Counted from the first letter of the stretch, positions 49,163-60,846 are shown. The stretch: DNA of 64,000 nt from Syncephalis fuscata (GCA_025786725.1 JAHLTZ010000011.1:682001-746000); one strand, 5' to 3'. Numbers and translations: made by a program. Notes: a model not told the origin generated them from the sequence alone.

Positions 49163-51270
49163 TGATAGGTACGATTACCATGCGTGAATCAGTAACAACA
49201 GGTAATACTGCGTCCGTGTATGCCGCTAAATACAAGCCGGTCGGAAAGAAGAAATTACCAATTGCCGTGGCAGTACCAAACGGAGAAGAAGCTGAAGACG
49301 AAGAACGAATTGAGAGCAGCGAGTCAAGATTGACTGATGAGCGTATAGCAGACATGGTTATTGGAAACGGTCAGTTAACAGAAGAAGAGACCGCGTACTT
49401 CATTGAGCAATTACGCTCTATAGACGAAGTTTTTGCATTCAACGACGGAGAGATGGGTAAGCTTAAGGCGGAAATAGAACCACCTGTAAGAATACCAACT
49501 GTACCGCATGTGCCATGGACGCAAGCTTCGATACCGGTACCAAGAGCAACATTCAGTAGAGTAGTAGAGTTATTGCGGGAAAAGATGAATAGCGGAATTA
49601 TTGAGCCAAGTACTGGTGCTTATAGTAATCGATGGTTTGTGATTGCTAAGAAAGATGGATCTAAGTTGCGATTCATACAAGATCTACAACAAGCCAATTC
49701 TGTTAGTATCAAGAATGCCAATGCACCGCCGCTGTCAGAAGAACTTACTGAAGACGTGTCAGGTAGATCTATTATATCTACGTTTGATCTATATTCCGGT
49801 TACGATCAAATCCCTGTCGACAATCGTGATCGTGATATATTCTCATTGATGACGCCGATTGGACTGGTGAGGATGACACGGTTACCTATGGGTTGGTGTA
49901 ATAGTGTCGGAGTGTTTCAGCGGATCGTAAATAAGATACTGAGTGAGTATATGCCGCATACAGTAGGCATATTCGTGGACGACGGGATAGTTAAAGGATC
50001 GGTGGAGAAGAATGAAAGTATTGTATTGCCAGGAGTGAGAGCGTTTGTGTTTGATCATGTAGCTGACGTAGTAAAAGTGTTAAAGGCTTTGAGTAAGGCG
50101 GGAATAACAGTCAGTGGAAAGAAATGCAGATTTGGTATGGATGAGGTGGAAGTGTTAGGTTACCAGTGTACCCAACTAGGAAGAACTGTAACTCCGGATA
50201 AGACGGTTAAGATTACGCAATGGCCAACACCAGTCGATAAGAAGCAAGTACGAGCATTTGTGGCCTGTTGTGCATTCTACCGAGTGCTTATTCCTCACTT
50301 CTCTACGATCGCCGAGCCATTGTATTATCTACAGAAGAAGAAAGTAGTATTTCACTGGAAAGGTGAACAACAACGAGCATTCGATGCGCTAAAACGAAGT
50401 ATTAGTGAAAGACCAGTCATACGACCGCCGGTGTATGGTGACGACAATCGACCACTTATCTTAACAGTAGATGCTAGTCCTGTTGGTGCTGGCGCTGTGT
50501 TGGGACAATGCGATGAAGAAGGAGTGAAGTATGCTGTGCGGTATGACAGTTGTTTATTTAACGGTGCGCAGAGACGATACGCACAAGTCAAACGAGAATT
50601 ATTTGGTTTATATCAGATGGTGAAGAAAATGAGGAAATATGTGCATGGTGTGAAATTTATCATTGAGACAGACGCTAGACCTGTCATCGGCATGCTGAGA
50701 AAGCCTGATTTACCTAATGATGCAGCAAGTCGATGGGTAGCTTACCTTTCGTTGTTTAATTATGAAATACGTCATATTCCGGGTGATAAGAACGTAGTAG
50801 CTGATGCGCTTAGTCGTGTTGACATGGGACAAGAAATGTTGACAGATGAAGATGATGAAGATGACAAGGTGTTATGGAACTATCACATCGAGGACGTCAG
50901 CGGTGATGAATTATTTGGAGTGACTAGTGTCAAACAAGTTAATACTGATAAAATGACAGCTAGGTCGCCCTATTATTATTTATTGTATTTTCTCGAGCAT
51001 GGTTGCATGCACAACGACTGTAATGATAGCAACAAGAAGAGGATTAGAACTCAGTTGAAGAAGTTTTTTATTAGCGATGGATTATTATTTCGGCGAGCGA
51101 AGACAGGAATGCCTAAGCGAGTCATAGATGAAGAAGAAGAACAATTGCGTGTGACAACGATGGTGCACGATGGACATCCATTTGCCCATAGAGGAGTAGA
51201 AGCAACATATAGGTTGTGCAGTGATCGATTTTATTGGTACGGGATGTACAACACTTGCAAAGAGTGGTGA
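49162..51270 (+). CDS. Element 1 reverse transcriptase, RNase H and integrase N-terminus
   Basis: 702 codons. RT motifs: SNRWFVIAKKDGSKLRFIQD, ISTFDLYSGYDQIPV, TRLPMGWCNSVGVFQ, and the active site VGIFVDDGIVKG (F-V-D-D). RNase H: LTVDASPVGAGAVLG, KRELFGLYQMV, IIETDARPV and NVVADALSR. The integrase HHCC zinc site starts (HDGHPFAHRGVEATYRLCSDRF before the frame break). The frame ends near 51250-51270, where one base is missing; the next frame from 51234 continues with VVKRCDICQ. Confidence 0.85.
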   Translation: MIGTITMRESVTTGNTASVYAAKYKPVGKKKLPIAVAVPNGEEAEDEERIESSESRLTDERIADMVIGNGQLTEEETAYFIEQLRSIDEVFAFNDGEMGKLKAEIEPPVRIPTVPHVPWTQASIPVPRATFSRVVELLREKMNSGIIEPSTGAYSNRWFVIAKKDGSKLRFIQDLQQANSVSIKNANAPPLSEELTEDVSGRSIISTFDLYSGYDQIPVDNRDRDIFSLMTPIGLVRMTRLPMGWCNSVGVFQRIVNKILSEYMPHTVGIFVDDGIVKGSVEKNESIVLPGVRAFVFDHVADVVKVLKALSKAGITVSGKKCRFGMDEVEVLGYQCTQLGRTVTPDKTVKITQWPTPVDKKQVRAFVACCAFYRVLIPHFSTIAEPLYYLQKKKVVFHWKGEQQRAFDALKRSISERPVIRPPVYGDDNRPLILTVDASPVGAGAVLGQCDEEGVKYAVRYDSCLFNGAQRRYAQVKRELFGLYQMVKKMRKYVHGVKFIIETDARPVIGMLRKPDLPNDAASRWVAYLSLFNYEIRHIPGDKNVVADALSRVDMGQEMLTDEDDEDDKVLWNYHIEDVSGDELFGVTSVKQVNTDKMTARSPYYYLLYFLEHGCMHNDCNDSNKKRIRTQLKKFFISDGLLFRRAKTGMPKRVIDEEEEQLRVTTMVHDGHPFAHRGVEATYRLCSDRFYWYGMYNTCKEW

Positions 51271-51595
51271 AAAGATGTGACATATGTCAGCGTACGCAAA
51301 GGAAAGGACAAGTAGAAGAGCTAAAACCGTTTATTGGTTCTACATTGTTCAAACGCATTGGATTCGATTTAGTTAGACTTCCAGAAGCCACGACGGGTGA
51401 GATATATTTAGCAGTGGCCAGGGACGACTTCAGTGGATGGGTAGAAGCAAGAGCGCTGTGTAAAAATAACGCGGTAGAAGCATACAAATTTTTATATGAA
51501 GATGTTATATGTCGGTTTGGTATACCTAGTGAAGTAGTAGCAGATCGTGGTGAACTTTATGGGCTGTTGATACGTCATGTAGCTGCTAAGGACGG
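51234..51595 (+). CDS. Element 1 integrase core, cut by LTR of element 3
   Basis: Continues the HHCC domain (CDICQRTQRKG), then FIGSTLFKRIGFDLVRLP, with IYLAVARDDFSGWVEARAL and GIPSEVVADRGELYGLLI (DDE Asp residues). The sequence after GLLIRHVAAKDG runs into the LTR at 51596, so the catalytic Glu region is lost. Confidence 0.8.
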
Positions 51596-51766
51596 TGTAA
51601 CAACCGTAAAATAGGATATAATGGAATAAAGATTATCTTTTATTAAACAGAAATTGTGTGTTATTTATAAGCTTTGCGGAGCTTTAATTTAAGGTGTTGT
51701 GGGAAAATAATTGCATAATATTTAAATTATACAATTATTTCCCGTAACGAATATAATATCGTTACA
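51596..51766 (-). repeat. Element 3 LTR (3' LTR)
   Basis: 171 bp, starts TGTAACAACCG and ends AATATCGTTACA. Matches 62004-62174 at every base I compared. Confidence 0.95.
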
Positions 51767-51779
51767 TCATCCCCCTTGG
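51767..51779 (-). promoter_or_regulatory. Element 3 polypurine tract
   Basis: The minus strand reads CCAAGGGGGATGA directly before the 3' LTR, the plus-strand DNA priming site. Confidence 0.8.
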
Positions 51780-51780
51780 A

Positions 51781-53570
51781 TTAACGCCGACTCTGGTGTT
51801 GCTTTTCATACTCTTGTACTAGTATTGATGCGTTGTCTAAGTCACGTAACGATTGCCAGGTTGCATCATGTTCCGCATAGCCTTTCCATTTAACGAGATA
51901 TTCTATTTTGTTGCGTTTGACCCGTTTAGCTAATATGCTTTCTACTTCGTATTCTTCGTTGCCATCTATTATTTCCGGTGGTGGCGGTGGCGGGTAACGA
52001 TCTATAAACTCTGGCGGGTTTTCTTCGTACTTCTTTAGCAGACTAACATGGAACACATTGTGCATTTTCATGTTAGGTGCTAATTGTAGTTTGTACGCTA
52101 CAGTCGATACCCGTTGAATGACCTTAAATGGTCCCGTAAATTGATGAGCCAATTTACGTTTTGGTCGTTCACGTTCCGCTTCTGGTGTCAAATTCTTTGT
52201 TGATAACAGCACCATATCGTCAACTTTAAATTCTACTTCTCTTCGTTTCTGATCTGCATATTGTTTTTGTCGTTCTTGTGCTTTCTTTAACGCTTCGCGT
52301 GTTTCTAAATAAATGTCATTCATCTTTTGCAGGAATGCAGCAGTACTTTGCACGTTAGTTTTGTTGCCGAAGTTGTGTTGTCGTACTAAATCGTCTGGCA
52401 TGTAGGGGTGGCTACCCAAATCAGTATAGAATGGCGATTTACCAGTTGATGACTGCTTAGCATTATTGTACGCAAATTCAACTAATGCTAAATGTTGATC
52501 CCAGTCATTTTGCTGATAGTTAACGCATGTACGTAATAATTGTTCTAGCGTGCGGTTTACGCGTTCTGTTTGGCCATCTGTTTCGGGATGAAATGCTGTT
52601 GACATAAATATACGTACGTTAAGTATTTTATGTAGTTCTTGCCAAAATTTACTGGTAAACTTGGCGTCACGGTCGCATACAATAGAGCGGGGCATGCCAT
52701 GAAGACGTACAATGTTCTGCATGAACAATTGTGCAACGTCAACAGCCGTAGCTGTCGTCTTCATCGGTACGAAGTGAGCGCGCTTAGTAAAGCGGTCGAT
52801 TACAACAAAAATAGCATCATAACCACTACTAGTACGTGGCAATTGCACTATAAAATCCATTGCAATATCGCGCCAACGTCCTTCCGGAATTTGAAGTGGT
52901 TGTAATAGTCCACCAGGTAACTGCTGGGAGTGTTTAGTGCGTTGGCACACTTCACATGACCTAATATAACGCTTTGTCATGTTGGACAATCCAGGCCAAT
53001 AATATTTACGCTTAATGGCTGCAATAGTCTTTTCTTCGCCGAAGTGAGCAGCTGCATCGTGATGATCATTAAGTATATCCAAATATAGATTATCGTAATT
53101 TGGTATGCATAATCGTGGTTCAATGTCTTTTAACTCGTACATTAATCCATGATCATCAAGCCGAAAATGTCGCGAAATTTTAACTGCCGCAGCATTGCCT
53201 GCAGCCCTTCCTCCCATAAGAACATTCTTTACACCTGTAAAGTGTTCATCATGATCGTAACCAGCTAAAACACGCTGTTGGAATAAAGAGAGATTTGTAG
53301 CATTTATAGCGTTATAACTAGGCGATGTACGTCGTGATAATGCATCGGCTACAACATTAGCACGGCCTGGCTTATATATGATATCAAAATCATATTGATG
53401 CAACTGCTCAATCCAACGCGTTTGGCGTGATGACATTTCCTTTTGCTTAAACAGGCGCGTAAGCGGTGCATGGTCAGTATATATTACGAAATGGCCATAA
53501 CTAAGATATGGGCGCCATAACTTAGTAGCTTCTAGAATAGCTAACATTTCTTTATCGTATGTAGCATAAT
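51781..53570 (-). CDS. Element 3 RNase H C-terminus, integrase and chromodomain
   Basis: Resumes just after element 2 with YATYDKEMLAILEATKLW (RNase H), YTDHAPLTRLF and ANVVADALSRR. The integrase HHCC site is HHDAAAHFGEEKTIAAI...CEVCQRTK. The DDE core has MDFIVQLPRT, SIVCDRDAKFTSKFW and STAFHPETDGQTERVNRTLE. The GPFKVIQRVS linker and a C-terminal chromodomain follow ([34 protein letters not shown]). Stop at 51781. The frame is open throughout. Confidence 0.93.
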
Positions 53571-53908
53571 TGTAACCGTAGATACAGCGAACTGTTGCGG
53601 TTACTACGAGTCACAATACAATAATGTATATAAAATAAAAATGAATATTGAAAGTGAACTAATGTCTTTATTTGTGGTCATAATCATACGCGTATTTATA
53701 TTGTTCTATTGGATATATGGAATATCTAAGTAGAACAATAAAAGAAAATAAAATAAAAATAAAAGAAAATAAAAGATAAAGATAAAACAATACGCGGTGG
53801 CGGAGTGTTAACTTCATCGTGGACCATGTGTGATGATCGGTGTGTTTAAACACCGATCATAATGTCTAAAAATGGTAATAATAAATGAGAGGGAGAATTT
53901 TTGTTACA
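53571..53908 (-). repeat. Element 2 LTR (3' LTR)
   Basis: 338 bp, TGTAACCGTAG...TTTTTGTTACA. A 61-codon frame inside is identical in both LTRs and is not a gene. It contains a perfect 11-bp inverted repeat at 53833-53860. Confidence 0.95.
53833..53860. repeat. Perfect hairpin inside element 2 LTR
   Basis: ATGATCGGTGT and its reverse complement ACACCGATCAT around a 6-nt loop GTTTAA. The second copy is at 59059-59086. A role in RNA dimerisation or termination is speculation. Confidence 0.85.
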
Positions 53909-53925
53909 ATACCCCCCTCCCTCTC
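53909..53925 (-). promoter_or_regulatory. Element 2 polypurine tract
   Basis: The minus strand reads GAGAGGGAGGGGGGTAT immediately before the 3' LTR; the pol stop codon TGA overlaps its start. Confidence 0.85.
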
Positions 53926-56704
53926 AGGCGCTTGTCCCAAGTGCTAATCGTATGTGTGTGGAGTGTTCGTATTGATTTAATAGTTCTTGAGCATTTTGCA
54001 AGTTTTCAATTGGCTCCCAAGAACTGTCATCTTTTGAGTATCCTTTCCATTTTACTAAGTATTCCTCCACGTCATTCATCCCCACTTTTCTTGTTCTTCT
54101 ACCTATTATTCTTTCCACTTCCCACTCAGCTTGTCCTTCAATCATTTCTGGCATAGGCATAGTAATTGCCGTTGGTCGTCCTGGAAATACGTTCGGATCT
54201 TTATACCTGGTAAGCTGAGAGATGTGTATAACTGGGTGAATGCGCATGCCTGGTGGTAGTTCGATCTTGTACGCGGTCGGACTAATGACCTCTATGATAG
54301 TGTACGGGCCAGTTTTACGCGTACGAAGGGCGGAGTTTGACTGTTCTGCTACGTGTCGTGGCATTGTGTGTCGTGTTGACAGCATTACTCGATCACCTAT
54401 TTGGAAGGTGTCATCTCGACGTCGTTGGTTAGCATATTGTGCCTGTCTATCCTGAGCGTACGATATGTTGTCTTTTACCGCCTTTTGTATCGCTTCTAGT
54501 CGCTGTAAAAACTCCTCAGCTGCTGGTACTGTTATATTATCGCTATCAGCTGGCATAGTCGTTGTTATTGGATGACGTCCATATACAGAGAAGAAAGGTG
54601 TAATACCAGTAGTAGCGTTAGTACTATTGTTATAGGCAAATTCTAATGCAGGTAAGTATTTATCCCAATCATCTTGTTGTTGGCTAATAACATGACGTAA
54701 CATTTCTTCGATGGTTCTGTTGGTTCGCTCAGTCTGGCCGTCAGTCTGTGGATGATTTGCAGTTGATCTGGCTAATTTAGTACCGGTAAATTCAAATAAG
54801 GCTTCCCAGAATCGGCTAGTAAATCGTGGGTCACGATCAGAGATTATGGATCGTGGAAGACCATGTAGACGATATACATGGTCGAAGTATAGTCGTGCGG
54901 TGTCAACAGCTGTGACAGTGTTGGTAGTAGGCACGAAGTGGGCTTGTTTACTAAAGCGGTCAACTACTACCATTAACGCATCTGCACCTTTTTCAGTGAG
55001 TGGTAGATGTGTAATAAAATCCATACTAACTGAGTCCCATGCATGTGCAGGTATTTCAAGTGGTTGTAATAAGCCACCTGGTCGTCGATTAGTGGCCTTA
55101 TTACGTTGGCAAGTATCGCAGGAAGTGACATAGCGGTGGACGGTGTTGTGTAGTGATGGCCAGTAAAAATGGCGATGAATAGCCAGGTATGTTTTATCTA
55201 CACCTAGATGGCCGGCTACGATGGCATCGTGATGATCGTGTAGTATATCTTGACGTAATTGGTTATTTTTAGGTACACATAATCGATCACCGTTGAAATA
55301 TAACAATCCATCAGTTAGTCGATACTTGACTAACTTGGTACGAAGAGCTGGAAGTGGCGTTGTCGTATTAAGCTGGGCGTATATTTCACCAAAGTCAACA
55401 TCGTTGGCGTACAAGTTTTTAATTTGATCAATATATGTAAAACTGACAGTAGTTAAACTGGACAGTTGTAAATCAGGCCGTCTGGATAATGAATCGGCTA
55501 CAATATTGTTTTTCCCGGGCTTATATTCGATCAATACGTCATATTCTTGTAATAGTTCTGACCATCTTGCTTGTCTGGTTGATAAATTCGGTTGACTCTG
55601 GAAGTACTGCAAGGTTTTATGGTCAGTATACGCGTGAAATGACGATCCATGTAAGTAGTGGCGCCAAATCTTTAAAGCATCTATTAATGCTAATAGTTCT
55701 TGTTCATGTACCGGATAATTGCGTTCAGCGGGCTTCATTTTGCGCGAATGATAAGCAATGGGGTGCCAATGGCCATCACGATCTTGCTGCAACAAGGCAG
55801 CACCTACAGCAAAGCCAGAAGCATCGGTTTCTACACGGAAAGGCTGATGTACGTCGACTATTTGTAATACTGGAGCTTGGGTCATTGTCTTCTTTAGTAT
55901 ATCAAATGATTTTTGAGCTTCAATGGTCCATAAGAAACGACGATCTTGACATAGTAGATCGGTAAGTGGTGTGGCTATAGCAGAGTAATTTTTAATAAAC
56001 TTTCTATAGTAGTTGGCCAAGCCTGTAAAAGCGCGTATATCAGTGACGTTTCGTGGTGTAGGCCAATCAGAAATGGCCTTTATCTTAGCTGGATCAGCTT
56101 TTACACCATTAGCACATAGCAAATGGCCTAAATATTCAACTTCATCCTTAAATAATTCACATTTTGACCATTTGGCGTATAAGTGGTTGTCGCGAAGTAT
56201 TTGTAATACTTGGCGTAGGTGTCGTTCGTGGTCTTCTGGTGTTTTACTGTAGATGAGAATATCGTCCAAATAGACAATAACACATTTGTCTAGTAATGGC
56301 CTAAATAGATAGTTTACCAGTGTTTGAAAACTGGATGGTGCATTACTTTGACCAAAACTAACTACTAGCCATTCAAAGTGACCATAGCGGGTGCGAAAGG
56401 CCGTCTTGGGTATATCCTCTTCTACTACACGTAGTTGATGATAAGCAGAGCGTAGATCTATCTTAGAAAAGACAGTTGCGCCTAACACTTGGTCGAATAA
56501 ATCTTCAATCCTTGGCAATGGGTACTTGTTCTTGATAGTGATTTTATTCAGCGCTCGATAATCAACACACATGCGCATACCACCATCTTTCTTCTTGACG
56601 AAAAGAACAGGCGCACCGTAGGGCGATATACTAGGACGAATATATCCCGCGTCAAGTAATTCGGTAAGTTGTGTTTTAAGTTCTTTAAGTTCCAGAGGGG
56701 ACAA
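53924..56704 (-). CDS. Element 2 Pol: reverse transcriptase, RNase H, integrase, chromodomain
   Basis: 926 codons. [64 protein letters not shown] (usual F-G-L-x-N-A-P is altered), active site [13 protein letters not shown]. RNase [38 protein letters not shown] and [10 protein letters not shown]. Integrase: [18 protein letters not shown]...[32 protein letters not shown] and [20 protein letters not shown]-terminal chromodomain: [11 protein letters not shown]...[18 protein letters not shown]. Complete except that its upstream junction with the protease frame lacks one base near 56709. Confidence 0.95.
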   Translation of the reverse strand: MSPLELKELKTQLTELLDAGYIRPSISPYGAPVLFVKKKDGGMRMCVDYRALNKITIKNKYPLPRIEDLFDQVLGATVFSKIDLRSAYHQLRVVEEDIPKTAFRTRYGHFEWLVVSFGQSNAPSSFQTLVNYLFRPLLDKCVIVYLDDILIYSKTPEDHERHLRQVLQILRDNHLYAKWSKCELFKDEVEYLGHLLCANGVKADPAKIKAISDWPTPRNVTDIRAFTGLANYYRKFIKNYSAIATPLTDLLCQDRRFLWTIEAQKSFDILKKTMTQAPVLQIVDVHQPFRVETDASGFAVGAALLQQDRDGHWHPIAYHSRKMKPAERNYPVHEQELLALIDALKIWRHYLHGSSFHAYTDHKTLQYFQSQPNLSTRQARWSELLQEYDVLIEYKPGKNNIVADSLSRRPDLQLSSLTTVSFTYIDQIKNLYANDVDFGEIYAQLNTTTPLPALRTKLVKYRLTDGLLYFNGDRLCVPKNNQLRQDILHDHHDAIVAGHLGVDKTYLAIHRHFYWPSLHNTVHRYVTSCDTCQRNKATNRRPGGLLQPLEIPAHAWDSVSMDFITHLPLTEKGADALMVVVDRFSKQAHFVPTTNTVTAVDTARLYFDHVYRLHGLPRSIISDRDPRFTSRFWEALFEFTGTKLARSTANHPQTDGQTERTNRTIEEMLRHVISQQQDDWDKYLPALEFAYNNSTNATTGITPFFSVYGRHPITTTMPADSDNITVPAAEEFLQRLEAIQKAVKDNISYAQDRQAQYANQRRRDDTFQIGDRVMLSTRHTMPRHVAEQSNSALRTRKTGPYTIIEVISPTAYKIELPPGMRIHPVIHISQLTRYKDPNVFPGRPTAITMPMPEMIEGQAEWEVERIIGRRTRKVGMNDVEEYLVKWKGYSKDDSSWEPIENLQNAQELLNQYEHSTHIRLALGTSA

Positions 56705-57591
56705 TCGTATAAGGCGTTACTGGGTGGTGTTGCGCCTGGTATCAAATCGATACGATGATCTAATCCATCACGTTTTGGCGGCAATTGTTTCGGTAGTTTG
56801 TCGGGAAATACGTCAGCAAAGTCGTTGCGTAATCCAGTCAATACTGGAGTGATGGATGGGTCATTTGAGTGATTAGCAGCTTCATTTAGCGGATTATCGG
56901 CTGGTCGTACAATGGCTAGGTGTAATTCATCTGTTCGTTTAGCATAGCGTTTAAATTGTAAGGCAGATAATGGCAATATGGTTGGTTGTCTATGTGCATT
57001 TGCTTGCCATACAATGTGTCGATTATCATGCATAAACGTAACAGTGTTAATTAACCAATCTATCTGTGGATTATAGCGGGCTAGCCACGGTTTACCGAGT
57101 ATTACGTCGTGTTCTAAAGGAACAACCAAAAACGATAAACGGTCTTTGTAACCAGTGGAAGTAAGGAGCGCACCAGCCAGTTGGCGGTCACACGTATACG
57201 AACGGCCATCTGCCACGTGTACGGTCGATGGGTATTTAACTTTATGGGTGTGTGCGCGAATATGTTTCACAAGATTTGCGGATACAAAGTTATCAGCTGC
57301 TCCACTATCTATTAGTACCGTAACTTTTCTACCTAATAAACGAGCATTGATACGTAATAAATCGTGAGCGTGTGGATATTTTGACAATAAACTTTGTTCC
57401 TTTAAAAGTGCATCAGTGTCATCAACAACATTAGCATGAGGAAATAATGGCGCAGAAACAAGCAATTCATCATCAGAAGTAAGCGAGAGAAGATCGGGGG
57501 TGGCATCAACAGAAATAGTATTTAGTTGGGCACCAGTAGGTTGTGATGCTGACACTACTGGTGCTGGACTTTTCCCGTATTCAAAGGACAA
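56548..57591 (-). CDS. Element 2 Pol N-terminus: aspartic protease and RT start
   Basis: Overlaps the gag end by about 37 nt in another frame, as expected for frameshift expression. Protease motif [19 protein letters not shown], later [17 protein letters not shown]. Runs to [13 protein letters not shown] and then shifts: TATACGATTG at 56707-56716 lacks one base relative to the frame continued by the RT region. Confidence 0.85.
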   Translation of the reverse strand: MSFEYGKSPAPVVSASQPTGAQLNTISVDATPDLLSLTSDDELLVSAPLFPHANVVDDTDALLKEQSLLSKYPHAHDLLRINARLLGRKVTVLIDSGAADNFVSANLVKHIRAHTHKVKYPSTVHVADGRSYTCDRQLAGALLTSTGYKDRLSFLVVPLEHDVILGKPWLARYNPQIDWLINTVTFMHDNRHIVWQANAHRQPTILPLSALQFKRYAKRTDELHLAIVRPADNPLNEAANHSNDPSITPVLTGLRNDFADVFPDKLPKQLPPKRDGLDHRIDLIPGATPPSNALYDCPLWNLKNLKHNLPNYLTRDIFVLVYRPTVRLFFSSRRKMVVCACVLIIER

Positions 57592-58754
57592 AAACGCATG
57601 ATGTGGCCATATTGGCGACAGCGGAAACAGCCGCCGTTTTGTCGTAACGTTTCGCGTTCAGCATCAGTGAGTGGGGGTAACCGATTAATGGTGTCTAGTT
57701 CCATTGGTATAGGGCCATTTCTTGGTTGTGTGTTAATCGGAGGGCGAAACTGTTGTTGTTGCGTTGGACGAGGTGTGTTATGGCGAACGTTGTTAGTTGA
57801 TGATTTGCCAATGTACTTGCGTAACGAATCAAAATGAGTAGCCACTTCTATGGCTGATTGTAATGTAGACGGTGTAGCTTTTTGTACTTCGTATTTAACT
57901 TCGTGATTCAGTCCATTAATAAACATAATACGTAAAGCTAACTGCCACATTTCGGAATCAGGCATAGGAAAAGTGTGCCTTAAATTGTTAAATTCTAACG
58001 TATAATCATTGACACTTTTGTTGGCTTGTCGTAACATGTGAAGACGACTAAAAGCGTCTTCTTCTACCGAAGTACCGGGACAGATGTGTTGGCGTAGTGC
58101 GTGAGCAAACGCACTCCAAGTGGTATATGGATGACTATAGTCACCGTCAGAGTGAATAGTATTACTCTGCCACCAACTAGAGGCAGTGCCATCTAAATAA
58201 GTGGCGGCTACTTCGATGCGTTCAATTTCATCAGGGATATACCTGACATATTGCCGTGCACGGTACAACCAAGTCTCTACTGAAATATCCTTATCATTGC
58301 CGTTGTATCGTGGCGGGGCAGATGGACGAGCAGTAGGAGGGGCAGTGACAGAAGTAGATGGAATAGCGGCAATAGCAGCGGCAGTATTGGCAGCGGCAGT
58401 AACAACAGCATCGGCAGTAGCAGCATTATTTTGGGACACAATTTGCGTTACCAAACTTGAAATAAAGTCAGCGTTGGTAACGAAACTTGTGTTAGGCAAT
58501 TCTGGGTTCATAATGGGTGTTATTTCTTCTTGAGTATCAGTAGTGTATTCGTTCGTGTGGCTTGTGATCGGTGGTTCGTACTGGGTATCGGTGTATTCGT
58601 TCGTGTGGCTTGTGATCGGTGGTTCGTACTGGTTATCTGGGTATCGAAAGGTTACTGGTGGATCTTGGATGAGTTCGTCGGCGAAAGATTGACGGGCTTG
58701 TTCGTGGTCGAAGTATTTCGCACCACGTCGTTGGTTCATATCACTGTAAGTCAA
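57555..58754 (-). CDS. Element 2 Gag
   Basis: Up to 399 codons; the better initiator may be the ATG six codons in (MNQRRGAKYF). A 16-residue unit (DTQYEPPITSHTNEYT) is tandemly duplicated near residues 45-80 (48-bp DNA repeat at about 58543-58640). Then an Ala-rich stretch, a capsid-like helical domain (VETWLYRARQYVRYI, LDGTASSWWQS, VEEDAFSRLHMLRQ), and a zinc knuckle [14 protein letters not shown] (CX2CX4HX4C) near the C-terminus. Confidence 0.9.
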   Translation of the reverse strand: MTYSDMNQRRGAKYFDHEQARQSFADELIQDPPVTFRYPDNQYEPPITSHTNEYTDTQYEPPITSHTNEYTTDTQEEITPIMNPELPNTSFVTNADFISSLVTQIVSQNNAATADAVVTAAANTAAAIAAIPSTSVTAPPTARPSAPPRYNGNDKDISVETWLYRARQYVRYIPDEIERIEVAATYLDGTASSWWQSNTIHSDGDYSHPYTTWSAFAHALRQHICPGTSVEEDAFSRLHMLRQANKSVNDYTLEFNNLRHTFPMPDSEMWQLALRIMFINGLNHEVKYEVQKATPSTLQSAIEVATHFDSLRKYIGKSSTNNVRHNTPRPTQQQQFRPPINTQPRNGPIPMELDTINRLPPLTDAERETLRQNGGCFRCRQYGHIMRFCPLNTGKVQHQ

Positions 58755-58777
58755 GGCAACGAGGTGGATAGGTTTAA

Positions 58778-58794
58778 ACTACCCGTTGCTACCA
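58778..58794 (-). promoter_or_regulatory. Element 2 primer-binding site
   Basis: The minus strand reads TGGTAGCAACGGGTAGT, two bases inside the 5' LTR. It complements a tRNA 3' end CUACC-CGUUGCU-A-CCA (T stem, acceptor stem, discriminator, CCA), typical of initiator Met tRNA by its GCUACCA ending. The same 17 nt occur in element 3. Confidence 0.85.
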
Positions 58795-58796
58795 TA

Positions 58797-59134
58797 TGTA
58801 ACCGTAGATACAGCGAACTGTTGCGGTTACTACGAGTCACAATACAATAATGTATATAAAATAAAAATGAATATTGAAAGTGAACTAATGTCTTTATTTG
58901 TGGTCATAATCATACGCGTATTTATATTGTTCTATTGGATATATGGAATATCTAAGTAGAACAATAAAAGAAAATAAAATAAAAATAAAAGAAAATAAAA
59001 GATAAAGATAAAACAATACGCGGTGGCGGAGTGTTAACTTCATCGTGGACCATGTGTGATGATCGGTGTGTTTAAACACCGATCATAATGTCTAAAAATG
59101 GTAATAATAAATGAGAGGGAGAATTTTTGTTACA
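58797..59134 (-). repeat. Element 2 LTR (5' LTR)
   Basis: 338 bp, matches 53571-53908 at every base I compared. Confidence 0.95.
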
Positions 59135-60843
59135 ATAATCTTTCGCTGCCTGTAATATACGTGACATAAATGCAACAGGATGTTCATTATTATCGGTTAT
59201 TTGTGATAATACTGCACCAATTGCATAATCAGATGCATCTGTAGTAACGATAAATGGTGCATTAACATTTGGTATAACCAATACCGGTGCTGTAACTATC
59301 GCATTACGTAGTGTGTCAAATGCTGTTATTTTGATTATCTCCCATGTGAATGGCTCATCATTCTTAGTCAATTGACTTAAATGCCGTGCAGTATCAGCAT
59401 ATCCACGAATAAACCGTCTATAATAGCCAGTTAATCCGAGGAAAGAGCGCAGTTCTTTCAGATTGTTTGGTATAGGCCAATTTGCAATAGCCATTACTTT
59501 ATCGTGTAGTGGTCTTATACCCTCGCCACTAACAATATGTCCCAAAAATTCCACCTCATCTTTACCAAATTCACATTTGCTTAATTTGGCATATAATTTG
59601 TTTTCTCTTAGTAATTGTAACACTTGCCGTAAGTGCCACTCATGTTCGGTATGATTTTTACTAAATATTAAAATATCATCCAAAAATACCACTACACACT
59701 TGTCTAGTAATTTATGAAATACATTATGCATTAATCGCATAAATACTGACGGTGCATTAGTCAATCCAAATCCCATCACCGTCCACTCATAATGCCCATA
59801 GCGCGTTCTAAACGCTGTTTTGTGAATATCATCCTCATTTACTCTTATTTGATGATATCCACTTCTCAAATCTATTTTTGAGAATACTTTCGCCCCATGT
59901 AACTGATCGAATAATTCATCGATCAGTGGCAACGCATAACGATCACGAATTGTTTGTGCGTTTAACATTCTGTAATCCACACACATACGTAAATCACCTC
60001 CTTTCTTCCGCACAAATAGTACAGGTGCACCAAATGGTGATGTACTAGGCCTAATAAAGCCTTTTTCTAACAAATCATCGATCTGTTTCTTCAACTCGTC
60101 TAACTCTTTCTTTGCCAGATGGTATGTAGGCCGAAATGGTGGCTGCTGATGTGGCACCAAATTGATACGTATATCAATGTCTCTTTTTGGTGGTAAACCA
60201 GGTGGTAATTCTTCTGGTCCAACATCGGCAAATTCACCCAACAATCGCGCGTAACGGCCATTTAACGATGTATCATTTTTTTCTTTGTTTTCTTTTATCA
60301 TCGCTAATAAAATCATATCATTGGCTTCTGTTTGCTCGACTTCTTCTATTGACATGAATGAAGGCTGAATTTTGTCGGTAATTTCTAATGTACTTTTGGG
60401 TGCTGAATTACAATTAGAATTAATAACACCGGTCTTCCAATCTACTTGCGCTTCATGTTTTCTTAGCCATGGCATACCCAGCACTGCATTATAGTTGCCC
60501 AATTTCATAATAGTAAAATCAATTTGTTCTTTCAGATAATTGAAAATAATAGGCACTTTATTAGCAGTACCAGATACACCGCACTCCATACCATTTCCCA
60601 ACTTTACATTGGCTGAATTTGCTTGTTTCGTAACATGTACTTGAGCCCTCTTGGCAAATTCAATATCCATAAAGTTGGTGGATGCACCAGAATCGATTAA
60701 TACATGGGCTGGAACACCATTGATTTTGAGTGCTACTGTAATTAAACCGGAGCTAGCGCGACCTTGAATGAGTGTAGACTGCTCAAATCCGGGTGGTATC
60801 GGAGTATTAGCGGCAACCTGGCCGTCAGTAAGTGTGCCGCACT
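59135..60843 (-). CDS. Element 3 Pol 5' part: protease, RT, start of RNase H
   Basis: Frame is -1 relative to gag. Protease: [102 protein letters not shown], active site [13 protein letters not shown]. RNase H starts [16 protein letters not shown] and is cut at AAKDY by element 2; it resumes at 53570. The frame is open over its whole length. Confidence 0.92.
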
Positions 60844-60846
60844 TAA

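Larger units (their letters stand above)
47198..51595 (+). mobile_element. Ty3/gypsy-like LTR retroelement 1, truncated
   Basis: Plus-strand order gag, protease, reverse transcriptase, RNase H, integrase. The integrase stops where the 171-bp LTR of element 3 begins at 51596. No LTR pair, PBS or PPT was found. Several frame breaks are present, so it is not autonomous as read. It has a different gag and a different RT catalytic string (FVDD) from elements 2 and 3, so it is a separate lineage. Confidence 0.85.
53571..59134 (-). mobile_element. Chromodomain Ty3/gypsy retrotransposon (element 2), nested in element 3
   Basis: 5,564 bp with two 338-bp LTRs that look identical, flanked by the 5-bp target duplication ATAAT (53566-53570 and 59135-59139). 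Minus-strand order: 5' LTR 59134-58797, PBS 58794-58778, gag 58754-57555, pol in an overlapping frame with one base missing near 56709, PPT 53925-53909, 3' LTR 53908-53571. Splits the RNase H coding of element 3. Confidence 0.96.

Noticed and set aside
53668-53853. 61-residue hydrophobic frame in element 2 LTRs
   Set aside because: Identical in both LTRs, spans AT-rich U3/R-like sequence, no evidence of translation.
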